A stretch of DNA of 64,000 nt, taken from assembly GCA_947505105.1 (NCBI GenBank), contig CANNKG010000001.1:1-64000 (forward strand). Reading direction: 5' to 3'. A program made the translations under genes and the position numbers. The stretch is from Methylococcaceae bacterium. Its GTDB lineage: Bacteria > Pseudomonadota > Gammaproteobacteria > Methylococcales > Methylomonadaceae. Positions 53,610 through 64,000 of this stretch are shown here, one piece after another. The notes beneath the pieces are model-generated. The model searched no databases, was not told the origin of the DNA, and worked only from the letters and a program-made list of their open reading frames with translations. The stretch's first letter is position 1. The number at the start of each line of letters is the position of its first letter.

Positions 53610-54266
53610 ATGTTTAAATGGCTAACAACTATTTTTATGTTAATAACCCTGAGTGGCTGTGGCTATAACACTCTGCAAGCCACAGATGAAGAAATCAAAG
53701 CAACCTGGGGCGAAGTCGTGAATCAGTATCAACGACGCGCCGATTTAATCCCGAATCTGGTGAATACCGTCAAAGGCTATGCTGATCATGAAAGCGAAGT
53801 TTTAATCGGGGTCACCAATGCCCGTGCCAAAGTTGGCTCAATTCAGGCTACTCCGGAATTAGTGAATGATGAGGTCGCTTTCAAAAAATTTGTCGCCGCT
53901 CAAAGCGAAATGACCAGCGCCTTGTCGCGCCTGTTACTCGTTTCCGAAAACTATCCGCAACTCAAAGCCGATGCCTCATTTCGCGACCTGCAAGCCCAAC
54001 TTGAAGGTACTGAAAATCGCATTACCGTGGCGCGCAACCGCTATATCGCCGCGATTAAAGACTTCAATATTACCGTTAGGTCATTTCCATCGAATTTGAC
54101 CGCCATGCTGTTCGGCTTCAAAACCAAACCCAGTTTTACGGTTGAAAATGAACAAGCAATCTCAACCGCACCGAGTGTCGACTTCGGCAAACCTGCCCTT
54201 CCGCCCGGAAGAAGACCAGGTGATGGTTTCGGCCCACCTGTTCCACAAGGGAAAGTCAGTCCTTGA
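53610..54266 (+). CDS. lemA: LemA-family lipoprotein
   Basis: The protein has 218 residues with a lipobox (MLITLSGC) and the LemA core: TWGEVVNQYQRRADLIPNLVNTVKGYA, VTNARAKV, SRLLLVSENYPQLKA and LQAQLEGTENRITVARNRYI. The helical bundle is anchored to a membrane. LemA function is unclear, though it is often paired with TPM-domain proteins as it is here. The next gene begins at or just after its stop. Confidence 0.92.
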   Translation: MFKWLTTIFMLITLSGCGYNTLQATDEEIKATWGEVVNQYQRRADLIPNLVNTVKGYADHESEVLIGVTNARAKVGSIQATPELVNDEVAFKKFVAAQSEMTSALSRLLLVSENYPQLKADASFRDLQAQLEGTENRITVARNRYIAAIKDFNITVRSFPSNLTAMLFGFKTKPSFTVENEQAISTAPSVDFGKPALPPGRRPGDGFGPPVPQGKVSP

Positions 54267-54271
54267 TCAAA

Positions 54272-55108
54272 ATGTTCCAACGTTTATTATTTCTGAGCGT
54301 CATGCTATGGCTGCTTGGGAGCAATGTCTCGTGGTCTGACGATGTGGCTGTTCCTCCGCTGACCGGCCACGTCATCGACCTCACCAACACCTTAAGCCTT
54401 GAAGAGCACCAAATGCTGAGCAACAAACTGGCGGCGCTTGAGACCCGTAAAGGCAGTCAGTTGGTGGTGTTGATAGTTCCGACGACCCAACCTGAAGATA
54501 TTGCGCAATTTGGTATTCGGCTCGCAGAACGCTGGAAACTGGGTCGTAATAAAGTTGACGATGGCATTATTTTGATAATTGCCAAAGACGATCGAAAATT
54601 GCGTATTGAAGTTGGCTATGGCTTGGAAGGAGTGATTCCCGATGCTATTGCCAAACGTATTACTTCTGAAATCATCACGCCCAAATTTAAGGCCGGTGAT
54701 TTTATCGGCGGCATCAACGCAGGGGTCGATCAAATCATTAAATTGATTGACGGTGAACCCTTACCGGCGCCCGCTAATACCTCGTCCGAGCCGGAAGGCA
54801 ATCTCTTTATGTTGATAGTGATCGTCGGCATCGTCATGGGTTGGTTGTTGTCATTGTTGATCGGAAAACCGCTAGGCGGTTTAGTTGCGGCGCTGGGCAG
54901 CGGAACTCTTGCCGCATGGCTTATTGGAACCAGTGTTGCGTTTATTATTGCGTTGATCGTCTTTTTCATGGTGGGAGTTCGCCAAACCAGTCACCGTAGC
55001 AGCGGCTGGAGTAGCGGTGGTTTTGGTGGTGGAAGCTTGGGCGGTGGCGATAGCTGGGGCGGCGGTGGCGGTGGTTTTGGCGGCGGAGGCGCCTCGGATT
55101 CATGGTAA
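54272..55108 (+). CDS. TPM-domain (YgcG-like) membrane protein
   Basis: The start at 54272 gives a signal peptide (MFQRLLFLSVMLWLLGSNVSW); a TTG three codons earlier overlaps the lemA stop. The TPM domain (about 30-165) contains HVIDLTNTLSLEEHQML, GSQLVVLIVPTTQ, RNKVDDGIILIIAKDDRKLRIEVGYGLEG and AKRITSEIITP. Two or three membrane helices (about 175-240) and a Gly/Ser-rich tail (GGGGGFGGGGAS) follow. The TPM fold has weak phosphatase or structural roles in other organisms. The gene overlaps the next by seven bases. Confidence 0.9.
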   Translation: MFQRLLFLSVMLWLLGSNVSWSDDVAVPPLTGHVIDLTNTLSLEEHQMLSNKLAALETRKGSQLVVLIVPTTQPEDIAQFGIRLAERWKLGRNKVDDGIILIIAKDDRKLRIEVGYGLEGVIPDAIAKRITSEIITPKFKAGDFIGGINAGVDQIIKLIDGEPLPAPANTSSEPEGNLFMLIVIVGIVMGWLLSLLIGKPLGGLVAALGSGTLAAWLIGTSVAFIIALIVFFMVGVRQTSHRSSGWSSGGFGGGSLGGGDSWGGGGGGFGGGGASDSW

Positions 55109-55602
55109 ATATTAAACGCTGGTGTATTCACAGTTTTATGCCGCCTTGGTCTTGGCGACGGAAATTCACCTCAAAAATTCTAGGCGACATCGAACAAGCC
55201 ATTACTGCATCGGAAAACCTGCATAGAGGTGAACTGCGATTTGTGATTGAAAATGCGCTGGCGCCGGCTTTAGTTTGGCGTGGCGTAACGACTCATCAGC
55301 GCGCCGTCGCCCTATTTGCTCAATTAGGCGTTTGGGATACCGAAGAAAACACCGGTATATTAATCTACCTGTCACTCGCCGATCGCGAAGCACATATCCT
55401 TGCCGATCGCGGCATTGCCAAACACGTCAGCCAAGCCGAATGGCAAGCTATTGCAAGCGCCATGCAGAGAGAATTCAAAATTGGTCAATATCGACAAGGC
55501 GCTTTACTCGGCATTAATCAAATTACGACTTTACTTGGGCGACATTTTCCAGCGGGCATCGATAATCTAAACGAACTTTCGAATAATCCGTTAATTTTAT
55601 AA
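55102..55602 (+). CDS. Second TPM-domain protein, soluble
   Basis: The protein has 166 residues with a basic N terminus (SWRRKFTSKIL) and a TPM-like domain: DIEQAITASENLHRGELRFVIE, ALFAQLGVWDTEENTGILIYLSLADREAHILADRGIAK, and a helical end. It lacks signal peptide and membrane helices. The frame overlaps the upstream TPM gene by seven bases, so the three genes (lemA, TPM, TPM) form a coupled operon as in many proteobacteria. Molecular function is not known. Confidence 0.87.
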   Translation: MVNIKRWCIHSFMPPWSWRRKFTSKILGDIEQAITASENLHRGELRFVIENALAPALVWRGVTTHQRAVALFAQLGVWDTEENTGILIYLSLADREAHILADRGIAKHVSQAEWQAIASAMQREFKIGQYRQGALLGINQITTLLGRHFPAGIDNLNELSNNPLIL

Positions 55603-55753
55603 AATAAAATTTTGTAAGTAATTATTTTTAAATAACTTTGTTATTTGCAATTTTGTTCAAACGAGCGCAGAATCAATCGCACTGTTCAGTCAGTTAGGGT
55701 TACCTTCGCACCTGATTGACTGATCGAACTCACCCCTTAAGTGGAGATTGATC

Positions 55754-57355
55754 ATGAATACAATACTAAAAAAGTCCCAATACCTGCTTGCCCTGTTAAT
55801 CCTGTTAAGTCTAAGTCAAATAGCGCAATCCGCCTTACCTACATTAAGCATTCCTACAACACCGTTTATCAAGATACCCGTAACGGCAATTTCACCCTCA
55901 CTGCAAGACCTACTAAAAATTCCGCCAACCTTACCCCCCGCAGTCAATGTCTGCCAATTCAACTATCCAGTGCCAGAAGTATTTTTTACCGGTCAATCCG
56001 AACAAAAAGTGAATGGCGTCGACTATGTCTATTATTCGCTGACGATTAATAACAAAGAAGCTTATCCCGATGGAATGTTCACCGAAGCCCCCACCTTGCC
56101 TCCCTGCGGTGCAAATACCAACTCGGCGCGCACCTGGGCCTTGATCTACGATCAAAATGACAATTATATTTATGGTTTTTGTGCCTTAGGCGCTGCCAGT
56201 CAACTAGATAGTCTCTGGTTTTCCAAAAAGAAAACCGATCCTGCGCCGGGCCCGGTCCACGTTATTCTGAAAGATCGTTTATGCAATAAGGAATATAAAT
56301 CCGCCCCGGTCGCAGTAGACCAACTCCCCGTTGTTTCAGGAGCACCGGTTATTTCGGGTATTGGCTTGGTACCGAGAACTTTTATTAACCAAACGACAGG
56401 ACTTGCGACGACTGGCGCTAGCGACGCGATCACAGTCAAAGACTCACCCTTTGGCAGCGGTCTTCGTTTCATCGGTAATATTGAGCGCTTAAGAAGCTTA
56501 GGTGTTGTCAGCTATGGCATCGGTTATTGCGACATGGCCAAATACACCTGCGCCGCGCTCGATTCCGGAAGTTTTAACGTTGCTCATTGGAGTTTCGTCA
56601 ACGATCCAAGAACCAACTATTTCTGGAATTCTACGACCGGTAAATTCGTTTTGCAGCAAGATTCACCGACTGAAATATACAACGATGGCACCTATCTGTT
56701 CAGAACCTATCTGATGCCTTCTGCGATCTTAAGCTGGTACTTCAATAATTTATTGTTCGATTGGTCAACCGACGGCACCGTCAAAGTTCCTTCCGGTCTA
56801 TACAAGGTTCATTTGTTTGGCTTTAATGGCCCAACTCTTGCCAACTTGATGGTTATTCCTTCGACTGAAAGCACCTTGGTGGTCAAAATCGATAATACCC
56901 CGCCGACTTTCAAGATCAATTCGATCAGCTATAAAGGTTCAGCCGTCAGTTCATGCAGCATTGTGACGCTTGAAAAAGCCACTGATCCGATCGAGTTTAA
57001 TATTACGGCATCCGACCCGGACGGTTATCTGCTGAGTTACACATTGCAGGGCGAATATGGCGATAACCAAATTCATAGTTGCGCGAGCGAAACTTACACC
57101 AGCTACCTTGCAGGAGGACACACGGGGCCTAGCTGGTCCGGTGTTTCCAGTTTAGCCCAAAACTGTAGTAATATTCCTAAATCTTGTGCCTATTCCTACC
57201 ATATTTCCGGTTGGGATAGGGCAATTAACGGCTACAACTACATCCATTACGCCGATTACTTTAAAACTTTGACGATCCAGGTTCCGTTACAACTGACTAT
57301 ACCGATCACACCGATCTTAACCAGAGAAAAAACCGGTGTGGTTTGTGGAAAATAA
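55754..57355 (+). CDS. Secreted protein of unknown function with Ig-like region and cysteines
   Basis: The ATG at 55754 follows GGAGA and gives 533 residues with a signal peptide ending near QIAQSA. The mature protein is rich in Pro, Thr, Tyr and Asn and has about a dozen cysteines, suggesting disulfides in the periplasm or outside. The stretch DNTPPTFKINSISY then ITASDPDGYLLSYTL resembles an Ig/cadherin-like fold near residues 380-440. I do not recognise the family. It is alone, between the TPM genes and uvrA. Confidence 0.6.
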   Translation: MNTILKKSQYLLALLILLSLSQIAQSALPTLSIPTTPFIKIPVTAISPSLQDLLKIPPTLPPAVNVCQFNYPVPEVFFTGQSEQKVNGVDYVYYSLTINNKEAYPDGMFTEAPTLPPCGANTNSARTWALIYDQNDNYIYGFCALGAASQLDSLWFSKKKTDPAPGPVHVILKDRLCNKEYKSAPVAVDQLPVVSGAPVISGIGLVPRTFINQTTGLATTGASDAITVKDSPFGSGLRFIGNIERLRSLGVVSYGIGYCDMAKYTCAALDSGSFNVAHWSFVNDPRTNYFWNSTTGKFVLQQDSPTEIYNDGTYLFRTYLMPSAILSWYFNNLLFDWSTDGTVKVPSGLYKVHLFGFNGPTLANLMVIPSTESTLVVKIDNTPPTFKINSISYKGSAVSSCSIVTLEKATDPIEFNITASDPDGYLLSYTLQGEYGDNQIHSCASETYTSYLAGGHTGPSWSGVSSLAQNCSNIPKSCAYSYHISGWDRAINGYNYIHYADYFKTLTIQVPLQLTIPITPILTREKTGVVCGK

Positions 57356-57471
57356 CCACTAGCTAACTGTCTCTTCACATTCGTTGGTGGCTAACCGTTC
57401 AACCGGTTAGTCACCGACAGACCACCTCAATCCTGAAAATAGCCAAGCATTGGCAGTCCTTCGTATAGAGC

Positions 57472-57487
57472 CTGAGTAAAATGTCAG
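57472..57487 (+). promoter_or_regulatory. Candidate LexA box upstream of uvrA
   Basis: CTGAGTAAAATGTCAG matches CTG-N10-CAG with an AT-rich middle, 37 bases before the uvrA start. E. coli uvrA is SOS-controlled from a box of this type. Flanking bases do not match the extended consensus well. Confidence 0.5.
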
Positions 57488-57524
57488 GTATATTATCCGT
57501 TCCGTAGCTCATCAGAACGTCACC

Positions 57525-60359
57525 ATGGCAACTATTAGTATTCGCGGCGCTAGAACTCATAATCTTAAAAACATTAATCTCGATTTGCCCAGAGACGCCC
57601 TGATTGTGATTACCGGCCTGTCGGGCTCAGGTAAATCCTCATTAGCATTTGATACGATTTATGCCGAAGGTCAACGTCGTTATGTCGAATCGCTTTCGGC
57701 TTATGCTCGACAATTTTTGTCGATGATGGAAAAGCCTGACGTCGATCATATTGAAGGACTTTCTCCTGCGATTTCGATTGAGCAAAAATCTACCTCGCAT
57801 AATCCGCGCTCAACCGTCGGCACGATTACCGAAATCTACGACTACCTGCGCTTGCTATATGCGCGGACCGGTACGCCTTTTTGCCCGGAACATCATATTT
57901 CGCTTGAAGCGCAAACGATCAGTCAAATGGTCGATAAAGTGCTCGAACAAGACCCCGAACAACGCTGGTTGTTATTAGCGCCCATCGTCAATCAGCGTAA
58001 AGGTGAACATCTACAATTGCTGGATAATCTGCGCAGTCAGGGTTTTGTGCGCGTGCGTATGAACGGTGAAATTCACGACCTGGATGCCCTGCCGACCCTC
58101 GATCCGAAAAAAAAACACACGATCGAAGTGATCGTTGACCGCTTTAAAATTCGCGATGACCTAGCCTTACGGCTAGCTGAATCGTTTGAAACCGCGTTGA
58201 GAATCAGCGAAGGGGTCGCCTTGGTCATGAATATGCCGGACGATGCTCATCCACAGATAACGACGTTGTTATTCTCGGAACGTTATGCTTGCCCGCATTG
58301 TGGCTACAGTATTTCCGAACTCGAACCGCGGATTTTTTCGTTCAACAATCCCAAAGGGGCTTGTAGCAGCTGCGATGGCCTGGGGGTTCAACAACACTTC
58401 GACCCACAGCTGGTGATTCATAATGCCAATATCAGTTTAGCAGGCGGCGCGATTCGTGGCTGGGATCGCCGCAATGCCTATTACTACCAAATCATCACGT
58501 CTTTGGCTCAACATTTCCATTTTGATCCTGAAGTACCCTTCAATACCCTGCCCGAAAAAATCCAACAGGTTATTTTGTATGGCAGCGGCAAAGAGAGCAT
58601 CGAATTCAAATTCAATACCGCCACCGGCAAGCCTAAAATCGATCGTTACCCCTTTGAAGGCATTATTGCGATTATGGAGCGGCGTTATCTTGAAACCGAT
58701 TCGCAATTAGTGCGCGAAGAGCTCGCCAAATATCTCGCGCAGAAAACCTGTACCGAGTGTCAGGGAACTCGACTCAATCTTGCCGCGCGCAACGTACTGA
58801 TTCAAGAATTTGCGCTACCGCAAATCGCTGCGATGCCGATTCAAGCCTGCTTGGATTTTTTTACCCAACTGCAATTGCCCGGCCAAAAAGGCGAAATTGG
58901 CAGCAAAATTATCAAGGAAATTCAACAACGCTTGGAATTTTTGGTCAACGTCGGGCTCGATTACCTGAGTCTGGATCGCAGCGCCGACAGCTTGTCGGGC
59001 GGCGAAGCTCAGCGGATTCGGCTCGCCAGTCAAATAGGCGCTGGTTTGGTTGGCGTGATGTATGTGCTGGATGAGCCCTCCATCGGTTTGCATCAGCGCG
59101 ATAATCAACGCCTGTTGAATACCTTGTTCAGATTACGCGATCTAGGCAATACCGTGATTGTGGTCGAACATGACGAAGATGCGATTAGAGCCGCTCAATA
59201 TATCGTCGACATCGGTCCTGGCGCTGGCGTCCATGGCGGAGCGATTGTCGCTCAAGGCGCTCCCGAAGATATTATCAAGCATCCGGACTCGCTGACCGGA
59301 CGATATTTATCGGGGAGCTTGGCGATTGAAGTTCCAGAAAAGACCACACCGATCAATCCGGAACAACAAATCACCATTCATAACGCCAAGGGTAATAATC
59401 TCAAAAACGTCACCATCAATATTCCGGTTGGTCTATTCACCTGTGTAACCGGTGTGTCGGGTTCGGGCAAATCAACCTTGATCAATGATACCTTGTACAA
59501 CTTTGCGGCCAAAGCCATCAATCAATCAAATACCATTGTCGCCCCCTGCGGCGAGATCACTGGTCTGGAACATTTCGACAAAATCATCGATATCGATCAA
59601 AGTCCAATCGGGCGCACGCCACGTTCCAATCCTGCGACCTATACCGGCGTGTTTACCCCGTTGCGTGAACTGTTTGCGGCAACTCAAGAAGCACGCTCTC
59701 GCGGCTACAGCGTCGGCAGGTTCAGTTTTAATGTCAAAGGTGGACGTTGCGAGGCCTGTAAAGGTGACGGCGTGATTAAGGTAGAAATGCATTTTCTTCC
59801 CGATATTTTCGTACCATGCGATATTTGCAACGGCAAACGCTACAACCGCGAAACCCTCGAAATTCGCTACAAAGGTAAAACGATTAACGATATTTTGAAC
59901 ATGACGGTTGAAGACGCCTACGAGTTTTTCAAAGCCATTCCGATGATTGCTCGCAAATTACAAACGCTGATCGATGTTGGCTTGAGTTACATCACCCTCG
60001 GCCAAAATGCAATTACCCTGTCGGGTGGCGAAGCGCAACGGGTCAAACTGGCCAAAGAATTGTCTAAACGCGATACCGGCAAAACCTTGTATATTTTGGA
60101 TGAACCGACAACGGGTCTGCATTTTCACGATATCAAACAATTGCTGGTGGTTTTGCATAAACTCCGCGATCATGGCAACACCATCGTTGTGATTGAACAC
60201 AATCTGGATGTGATCAAAACTGCCGACTGGATCATCGACATGGGTCCTGAAGGCGGCCATCGAGGTGGCACGCTGGTCGCCGAAGGCACGCCCAAACAAA
60301 TCGCCAATCACCCTTATTCACATACCGGCCAATTTCTTAAACGCTTCTTCCCGGCTTAA
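57525..60359 (+). CDS. uvrA: Excinuclease ABC subunit UvrA
   Basis: The protein has 944 residues, full length. Both ATPase heads are present: Walker [13 protein letters not shown] (about 33) and [12 protein letters not shown] (about 642), signatures [13 protein letters not shown] and [13 protein letters not shown], and Walker [11 protein letters not shown] and [10 protein letters not shown]. The UvrB-binding and zinc-finger regions are seen in [10 protein letters not shown]...CSSCDGLG and CEACKGDG...[10 protein letters not shown]. UvrA finds bulky DNA damage with UvrB and loads it for excision. It is monocistronic here, with a candidate LexA site upstream. Confidence 0.97.
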   Translation: MATISIRGARTHNLKNINLDLPRDALIVITGLSGSGKSSLAFDTIYAEGQRRYVESLSAYARQFLSMMEKPDVDHIEGLSPAISIEQKSTSHNPRSTVGTITEIYDYLRLLYARTGTPFCPEHHISLEAQTISQMVDKVLEQDPEQRWLLLAPIVNQRKGEHLQLLDNLRSQGFVRVRMNGEIHDLDALPTLDPKKKHTIEVIVDRFKIRDDLALRLAESFETALRISEGVALVMNMPDDAHPQITTLLFSERYACPHCGYSISELEPRIFSFNNPKGACSSCDGLGVQQHFDPQLVIHNANISLAGGAIRGWDRRNAYYYQIITSLAQHFHFDPEVPFNTLPEKIQQVILYGSGKESIEFKFNTATGKPKIDRYPFEGIIAIMERRYLETDSQLVREELAKYLAQKTCTECQGTRLNLAARNVLIQEFALPQIAAMPIQACLDFFTQLQLPGQKGEIGSKIIKEIQQRLEFLVNVGLDYLSLDRSADSLSGGEAQRIRLASQIGAGLVGVMYVLDEPSIGLHQRDNQRLLNTLFRLRDLGNTVIVVEHDEDAIRAAQYIVDIGPGAGVHGGAIVAQGAPEDIIKHPDSLTGRYLSGSLAIEVPEKTTPINPEQQITIHNAKGNNLKNVTINIPVGLFTCVTGVSGSGKSTLINDTLYNFAAKAINQSNTIVAPCGEITGLEHFDKIIDIDQSPIGRTPRSNPATYTGVFTPLRELFAATQEARSRGYSVGRFSFNVKGGRCEACKGDGVIKVEMHFLPDIFVPCDICNGKRYNRETLEIRYKGKTINDILNMTVEDAYEFFKAIPMIARKLQTLIDVGLSYITLGQNAITLSGGEAQRVKLAKELSKRDTGKTLYILDEPTTGLHFHDIKQLLVVLHKLRDHGNTIVVIEHNLDVIKTADWIIDMGPEGGHRGGTLVAEGTPKQIANHPYSHTGQFLKRFFPA

Positions 60360-60436
60360 GCCGCTATTCAGTTTGGATTCAGGAGAATTACCTATGCTTT
60401 CATCATCAATTCCTATGTTAATTCGGTAAATTTACC

Positions 60437-61390
60437 ATGCCAAGAAAATTAATCCTTATCACCGCGTGTACCACGCTATTAACCGCCTGTGTGACCGATC
60501 CCTACACTGGCGAATCCCGGATGAGCAACACCGCCAAAGGCGCAGGCATCGGGGCCGCCGCTGGTGCCGGTGCGGGTGCGCTGTTCGGCGGCAATGATCT
60601 TAAAAATGCCGGATTCGGCGCCCTGGCAGGTGCAGCCGTCGGTGCGGCGATCGGTGCCTATATGGACAATCAGGAGCAGGAAATGCAGCAATCGCTGCAA
60701 GGCACCGGTATTCAAGTCGAACGCACCGCTGAAAATACCCTGAATCTGACCATGCCCAGCAACGTAACGTTCGGTTTCGACTCTGCGGATTTAACGCCGC
60801 AAGCTCAAACAGGACTCGATTCCGTCGCGAGCGTTCTGAATCACTATCCTGAATCAACTATTTCCATTACCGGTCACACCGACGATAAAGGTACGGACAG
60901 TTACAATCAAAAGCTCTCTGAACGACGTGCGGCAAGCGTCTCAAACTACCTATCCTCGCACGGGGTAAATTATTCACGTTTAAGCCAGCAAGGTATGGGC
61001 AAACGTATGCCAAAAGTCCCCAACACCAATGAAGAAAATCGCTCGCAGAATCGCCGAGTGGAATTGGTGGTTGTCGCCAATAACAATGCCGGCGCCCCAT
61101 CAGAATACCCTCAACAGCCACAAAATCAGGGCTATCCGCAACCGCAAAATCCAACCAAACCAGGGTATCCACAACAAAGCTATCCGCAGCAAAGTTACCC
61201 GCCACCACAAAATTATCCACAACCCAATTACCCGCAGCAGCAAGGCTATCCCCAGCAAAATTATCCGCCACCACCAAGCTATCCACCTCAAGGATACCCA
61301 CAGCCTAGCTATCCTCAACAAGATTTTCCTCAGCAGGGTTACCCGCAACCCGGCTACCCACCACAACCCTACTATTATCCACGCTATTAG
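60437..61390 (+). CDS. OmpA-family lipoprotein with glycine zipper and Tyr-Pro-Gln tail
   Basis: The protein has 317 residues. The lipobox LLTAC is followed by a glycine-zipper segment ([17 protein letters not shown], then [14 protein letters not shown]). An OmpA/peptidoglycan-binding domain (about 105-212) contains [37 protein letters not shown] and [16 protein letters not shown]. From residue 224 to the end runs a tail of YPQQ/YPQP/YPPP-like units. The first two parts match YiaD-like envelope anchors; the tail is unusual. It probably links the outer membrane to peptidoglycan, with the tail exposed or in the periplasm. Confidence 0.88.
   Translation: MPRKLILITACTTLLTACVTDPYTGESRMSNTAKGAGIGAAAGAGAGALFGGNDLKNAGFGALAGAAVGAAIGAYMDNQEQEMQQSLQGTGIQVERTAENTLNLTMPSNVTFGFDSADLTPQAQTGLDSVASVLNHYPESTISITGHTDDKGTDSYNQKLSERRAASVSNYLSSHGVNYSRLSQQGMGKRMPKVPNTNEENRSQNRRVELVVVANNNAGAPSEYPQQPQNQGYPQPQNPTKPGYPQQSYPQQSYPPPQNYPQPNYPQQQGYPQQNYPPPPSYPPQGYPQPSYPQQDFPQQGYPQPGYPPQPYYYPRY
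61106..61387 (+). repeat. Repeats encoding a Tyr-Pro-Gln-rich tail
   Basis: About 94 codons consist of imperfect repeats of TAYCCNCARCAR-type units giving YPQQ, YPQP, YPPP and related blocks. The unit length drifts between four and eight residues, so slippage and length variation between strains are likely. Confidence 0.75.
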
Positions 61391-61597
61391 GCTTAGCTCT
61401 GATTCAGTGATATCGTGACTGCTTCGCACGCAGAGCGCCTTATTTACGCGACACTAATCCAACTAACTGAGTTTACAATCCAATAGACGGGCAATGAAAC
61501 GCCTATTAAATAACGAAAAGCTGTAAACTCTAGTAAAATACTTTTCAATTAACTTTCATTTTTTTTCAACTTTTATAACCTAGAAACGACTTAAATC

Positions 61598-64000
61598 ATG
61601 GACAAGACTTACGCGCCACATAGCATCGAACAACGCTGGTATCAAACATGGGAGGAACGCGGCTATTTCGCGCCGCGTACTGATGGAGAATCTTACTGCA
61701 TTATGATTCCACCTCCGAATGTCACCGGTAGTTTGCACATGGGGCACGCCTTTCAGGACACCATTATGGACGGCCTGATCCGCTACCACCGCATGCAGGG
61801 CCGTAATACTTTGTGGCAGGCAGGTACTGACCATGCGGGTATCGCGACCCAGATGGTTGTTGAACGCTTGTGTAATGCTGAAAATAAAACCCGCCATGAT
61901 TATGGGCGCGAGAAATTTATCGAAAAAGTCTGGGAATGGAAAGAACAATCCGGCAACACGATTACCCGACAATTACGCCGCATGGGTTCATCGCTGGATT
62001 GGTCGCGCGAGCGCTTTACGATGGATGATGGAATGTCAGATGCGGTACAGGAAGTATTTATTCGACTCTATGAAGAAGGCCTGATCTATCGTGGTAAGCG
62101 TCTGGTGAATTGGGACCCGGTCCTGCACACGGCGGTTTCCGATCTGGAAGTGCTGTCCGAAGAAACGAAAGGCCATTTATGGCATTTACGTTATCCGCTG
62201 GCTAATGGGACAGGATATTTGATTGTCGCCACCACTCGCCCTGAGACCTTACTTGGCGACGCGGCCGTGGCGATTCATCCAAATGATGAACGTTACAAAC
62301 ATTTACTTGGCGAATATGTCATTTTACCGTTGAGTGGTCGTAAAATTCCGATCATCGCCGATGATTACGTTGACCCTGAATTCGGGACAGGCTGTGTCAA
62401 GATTACCCCAGCGCACGATTTCAATGATTACGAAGTATGGACACGCCATCGTCATACTTCGGCCATGCAAGCACTACCGCATGGCGGTTTGATCAATATT
62501 TTCACGATCGATGCCGAAATTCGCGCCAACGACGTGGATGAAGGCCAGTTGATTCCTGAACGGTATGTCGGCATGGATCGCTTCGTAGCGCGTAAACAAA
62601 TGTTGGCCGATCTTGAAACCCAGGACTTACTTGAAAAGATCCAAGACCACGTTTTGATGGTACCACGCGGAGATCGTAGTAATGCAGTTATTGAACCGTT
62701 TCTGACCGATCAATGGTACGTCAAAATCGCGCCATTAGCGGAACCTGCAATTAAAGCCGTCGAAAACGGCGACATCAAATTTGTGCCGGATAATTGGAAA
62801 AACACTTACTATGAATGGATGCGTAATATTCAGGATTGGTGTATCTCCCGGCAAATTTGGTGGGGTCATCGCATTCCGGCTTGGTATGATGCGCAAGGCA
62901 ACATTTATGTCGGACGTTCAGAAGCTGAAATTCGCGCACAACATGGTTTAGAAGCTGATTATTCATTAAATCAGGATGAGGACGTCCTCGATACCTGGTT
63001 TTCATCAGCACTTTGGCCATTTTCGACTCTAGGCTGGCCGGAACAAACTCCGGAACTCGCTACACATTACCCAACCAGCGTTCTGGTAACCGGTTTCGAC
63101 ATTATCTTCTTTTGGGTGGCCCGAATGATCATGATGGGACTGAAGTTTCAGGGCGAAGTACCGTTCAAGGAAGTTTACATTCATGGCTTAGTGCGTGACG
63201 CCGAAGGGCAGAAAATGTCCAAATCCAAAGGTAACATCTTAGACCCGATCGACATCATTGATGGCATTGATCTTGAGTCACTGGTGCAAAAACGCATCTC
63301 AGGAATGATGCAGCCGCACTTAGCGCAAAAAATTGAACAGGCTACCCGCAAACAATTCCCGGATGGTATTGTTTCTTTCGGAACCGACGCCTTACGCTTC
63401 ACCTTTGCTTCACTGGCTTCGAATGGCCGTGATATTCGTTTCGACTTGGAACGCACCGAAGGTTACCGGAATTTCTGCAATAAGCTGTGGAATGCCGCAC
63501 GTTATGTGCTAATGAATACCGAAGATCAGGATAATGGTCTGAATTTGGAAGCTTGCGCATTTACTCAGGTCGATCATTGGATTAACTCCCGTTTACAGGA
63601 AACCACGCAGTCGATCCGTCAAGCGCTCGATAATTATCGCTTCGACTTGGCCGCGCAGACGTTTTACGATTTTACCTGGAATGAATATTGCGATTGGTAT
63701 CTTGAACTCGCCAAAATTTCCCTCCAATCGGATAACGTCGACTTACAACGCGGCACGCGCCGAACCTTACTCCGCGTCATGGAAAGCATTCTGCGTCTGG
63801 CGCATCCGATCATGCCGTTTATTACGGAAGAAATCTGGCAACGCATAGCGCCTTTAGCCGGCGTTGAGGGAGAAACGATTATGTTACAACCCTATCCGGT
63901 TTTTGAGATTGAGCAAGTCGACGCAACAGCCACCGCCGAAATTAACTGGTTGATGACCGTGATTTTAGGAGTTCGTCGAATTCGTGGCGAAATGAATATC
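61598..64000 (+). CDS. valS: Valyl-tRNA synthetase (5' part, cut by window end)
   Basis: The first 801 codons of the gene are present and it runs off the window. The class I motif HMGH appears as [15 protein letters not shown] (about residues 39-53), followed by the editing domain ([29 protein letters not shown]), [16 protein letters not shown] and KMSKSKGN (about 538). An anticodon-binding domain begins near [10 protein letters not shown]. It charges tRNA-Val and edits threonine. The start ATG lacks a strong ribosome binding site. Confidence 0.96.
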   Translation, partial: MDKTYAPHSIEQRWYQTWEERGYFAPRTDGESYCIMIPPPNVTGSLHMGHAFQDTIMDGLIRYHRMQGRNTLWQAGTDHAGIATQMVVERLCNAENKTRHDYGREKFIEKVWEWKEQSGNTITRQLRRMGSSLDWSRERFTMDDGMSDAVQEVFIRLYEEGLIYRGKRLVNWDPVLHTAVSDLEVLSEETKGHLWHLRYPLANGTGYLIVATTRPETLLGDAAVAIHPNDERYKHLLGEYVILPLSGRKIPIIADDYVDPEFGTGCVKITPAHDFNDYEVWTRHRHTSAMQALPHGGLINIFTIDAEIRANDVDEGQLIPERYVGMDRFVARKQMLADLETQDLLEKIQDHVLMVPRGDRSNAVIEPFLTDQWYVKIAPLAEPAIKAVENGDIKFVPDNWKNTYYEWMRNIQDWCISRQIWWGHRIPAWYDAQGNIYVGRSEAEIRAQHGLEADYSLNQDEDVLDTWFSSALWPFSTLGWPEQTPELATHYPTSVLVTGFDIIFFWVARMIMMGLKFQGEVPFKEVYIHGLVRDAEGQKMSKSKGNILDPIDIIDGIDLESLVQKRISGMMQPHLAQKIEQATRKQFPDGIVSFGTDALRFTFASLASNGRDIRFDLERTEGYRNFCNKLWNAARYVLMNTEDQDNGLNLEACAFTQVDHWINSRLQETTQSIRQALDNYRFDLAAQTFYDFTWNEYCDWYLELAKISLQSDNVDLQRGTRRTLLRVMESILRLAHPIMPFITEEIWQRIAPLAGVEGETIMLQPYPVFEIEQVDATATAEINWLMTVILGVRRIRGEMNI

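Noticed and set aside
61106-61387. CRISPR-like repeat array
   Set aside because: The repeats are short, coding, imperfect and in frame with the OmpA lipoprotein; no spacer pattern.
61029-61418. 129-codon frame overlapping the OmpA lipoprotein gene
   Set aside because: It is a shifted reading of the same repeat DNA, without a plausible start.

Overview
The window looks like chromosomal DNA of a Gram-negative gammaproteobacterium. The evidence is an MlaA/VacJ lipoprotein, RlpA, an OmpA-type lipoprotein, TolC, a sigma-54 nitrate operon and a candidate LexA box before uvrA. A methanotroph of the Methylococcales is my best guess from gene content and moderate GC, but no methane-oxidation gene is present, so this is inference. 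I see no tRNA, rRNA, CRISPR array, transposase or integrase gene.

Layout. 0-5 kb (+): an unassigned C-terminal tail, a decayed sensor kinase, a small-molecule phosphotransferase and inositol-phosphatase pair, an orphan ParB-like protein and a WYL protein with a degenerate GGDEF domain. 5-9.4 kb (-): a small acidic-tailed peptide, a coiled-coil membrane protein coupled to a VWA protein, and a secreted amidohydrolase. 9.4-9.9 kb: a clear pseudogene copy of the 3' end of nasA, whose intact copy lies at 35.4 kb in the same orientation.

10-27.5 kb (-): a 14-gene cluster, the most unusual part of the window. It carries all six ebo genes (eboA, D, C, F, E, B; the conserved locus tied to precursor traffic to the periplasm in cyanobacterial scytonemin synthesis). 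Interleaved are a condensation/PapA-like acyltransferase, an alpha/beta hydrolase, an MmpL-like RND transporter and a ScyD/ScyE-like beta-propeller fused to a cupredoxin and a membrane tail. At its upstream end is a DevB-DevA-DevC-like ABC exporter with its own TolC. Together these look like a system that builds, matures and exports an unknown isoprenoid- or acyl-linked metabolite.

28-35 kb: a stand-alone E1/ThiF-like protein and a FadD-like acyl-CoA ligase (-), divergent from an acyltransferase (FeeM/GNAT-like) fused to a cyclic-nucleotide-binding domain and a patatin phospholipase with two such domains (+). This is a candidate second-messenger-gated lipid module. A 155-bp MITE-like element lies inside it.

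35-51 kb: a complete nitrate-assimilation locus. NrtA, NrtB and a fused double-ATPase NrtCD import nitrate, with a porin alongside; NasA plus a FAD partner reduces it to nitrite; NirBD reduces nitrite to ammonium. A PhzF-like gene is embedded. The nrtA leader shows a sigma-54 promoter, two ANTAR-type hairpins with identical AACGUU loops and an intrinsic terminator. The divergent neighbours encode an ANTAR antiterminator and a triple-GAF protein, so the whole regulatory circuit can be read from sequence.

51-64 kb (+): envelope genes (acyltransferase 3, MlaA, RlpA, LemA, two TPM proteins), a cysteine-containing secreted protein of unknown function, uvrA, an OmpA lipoprotein with a long Tyr-Pro-Gln tail, and the first 801 codons of valS, cut by the window end.
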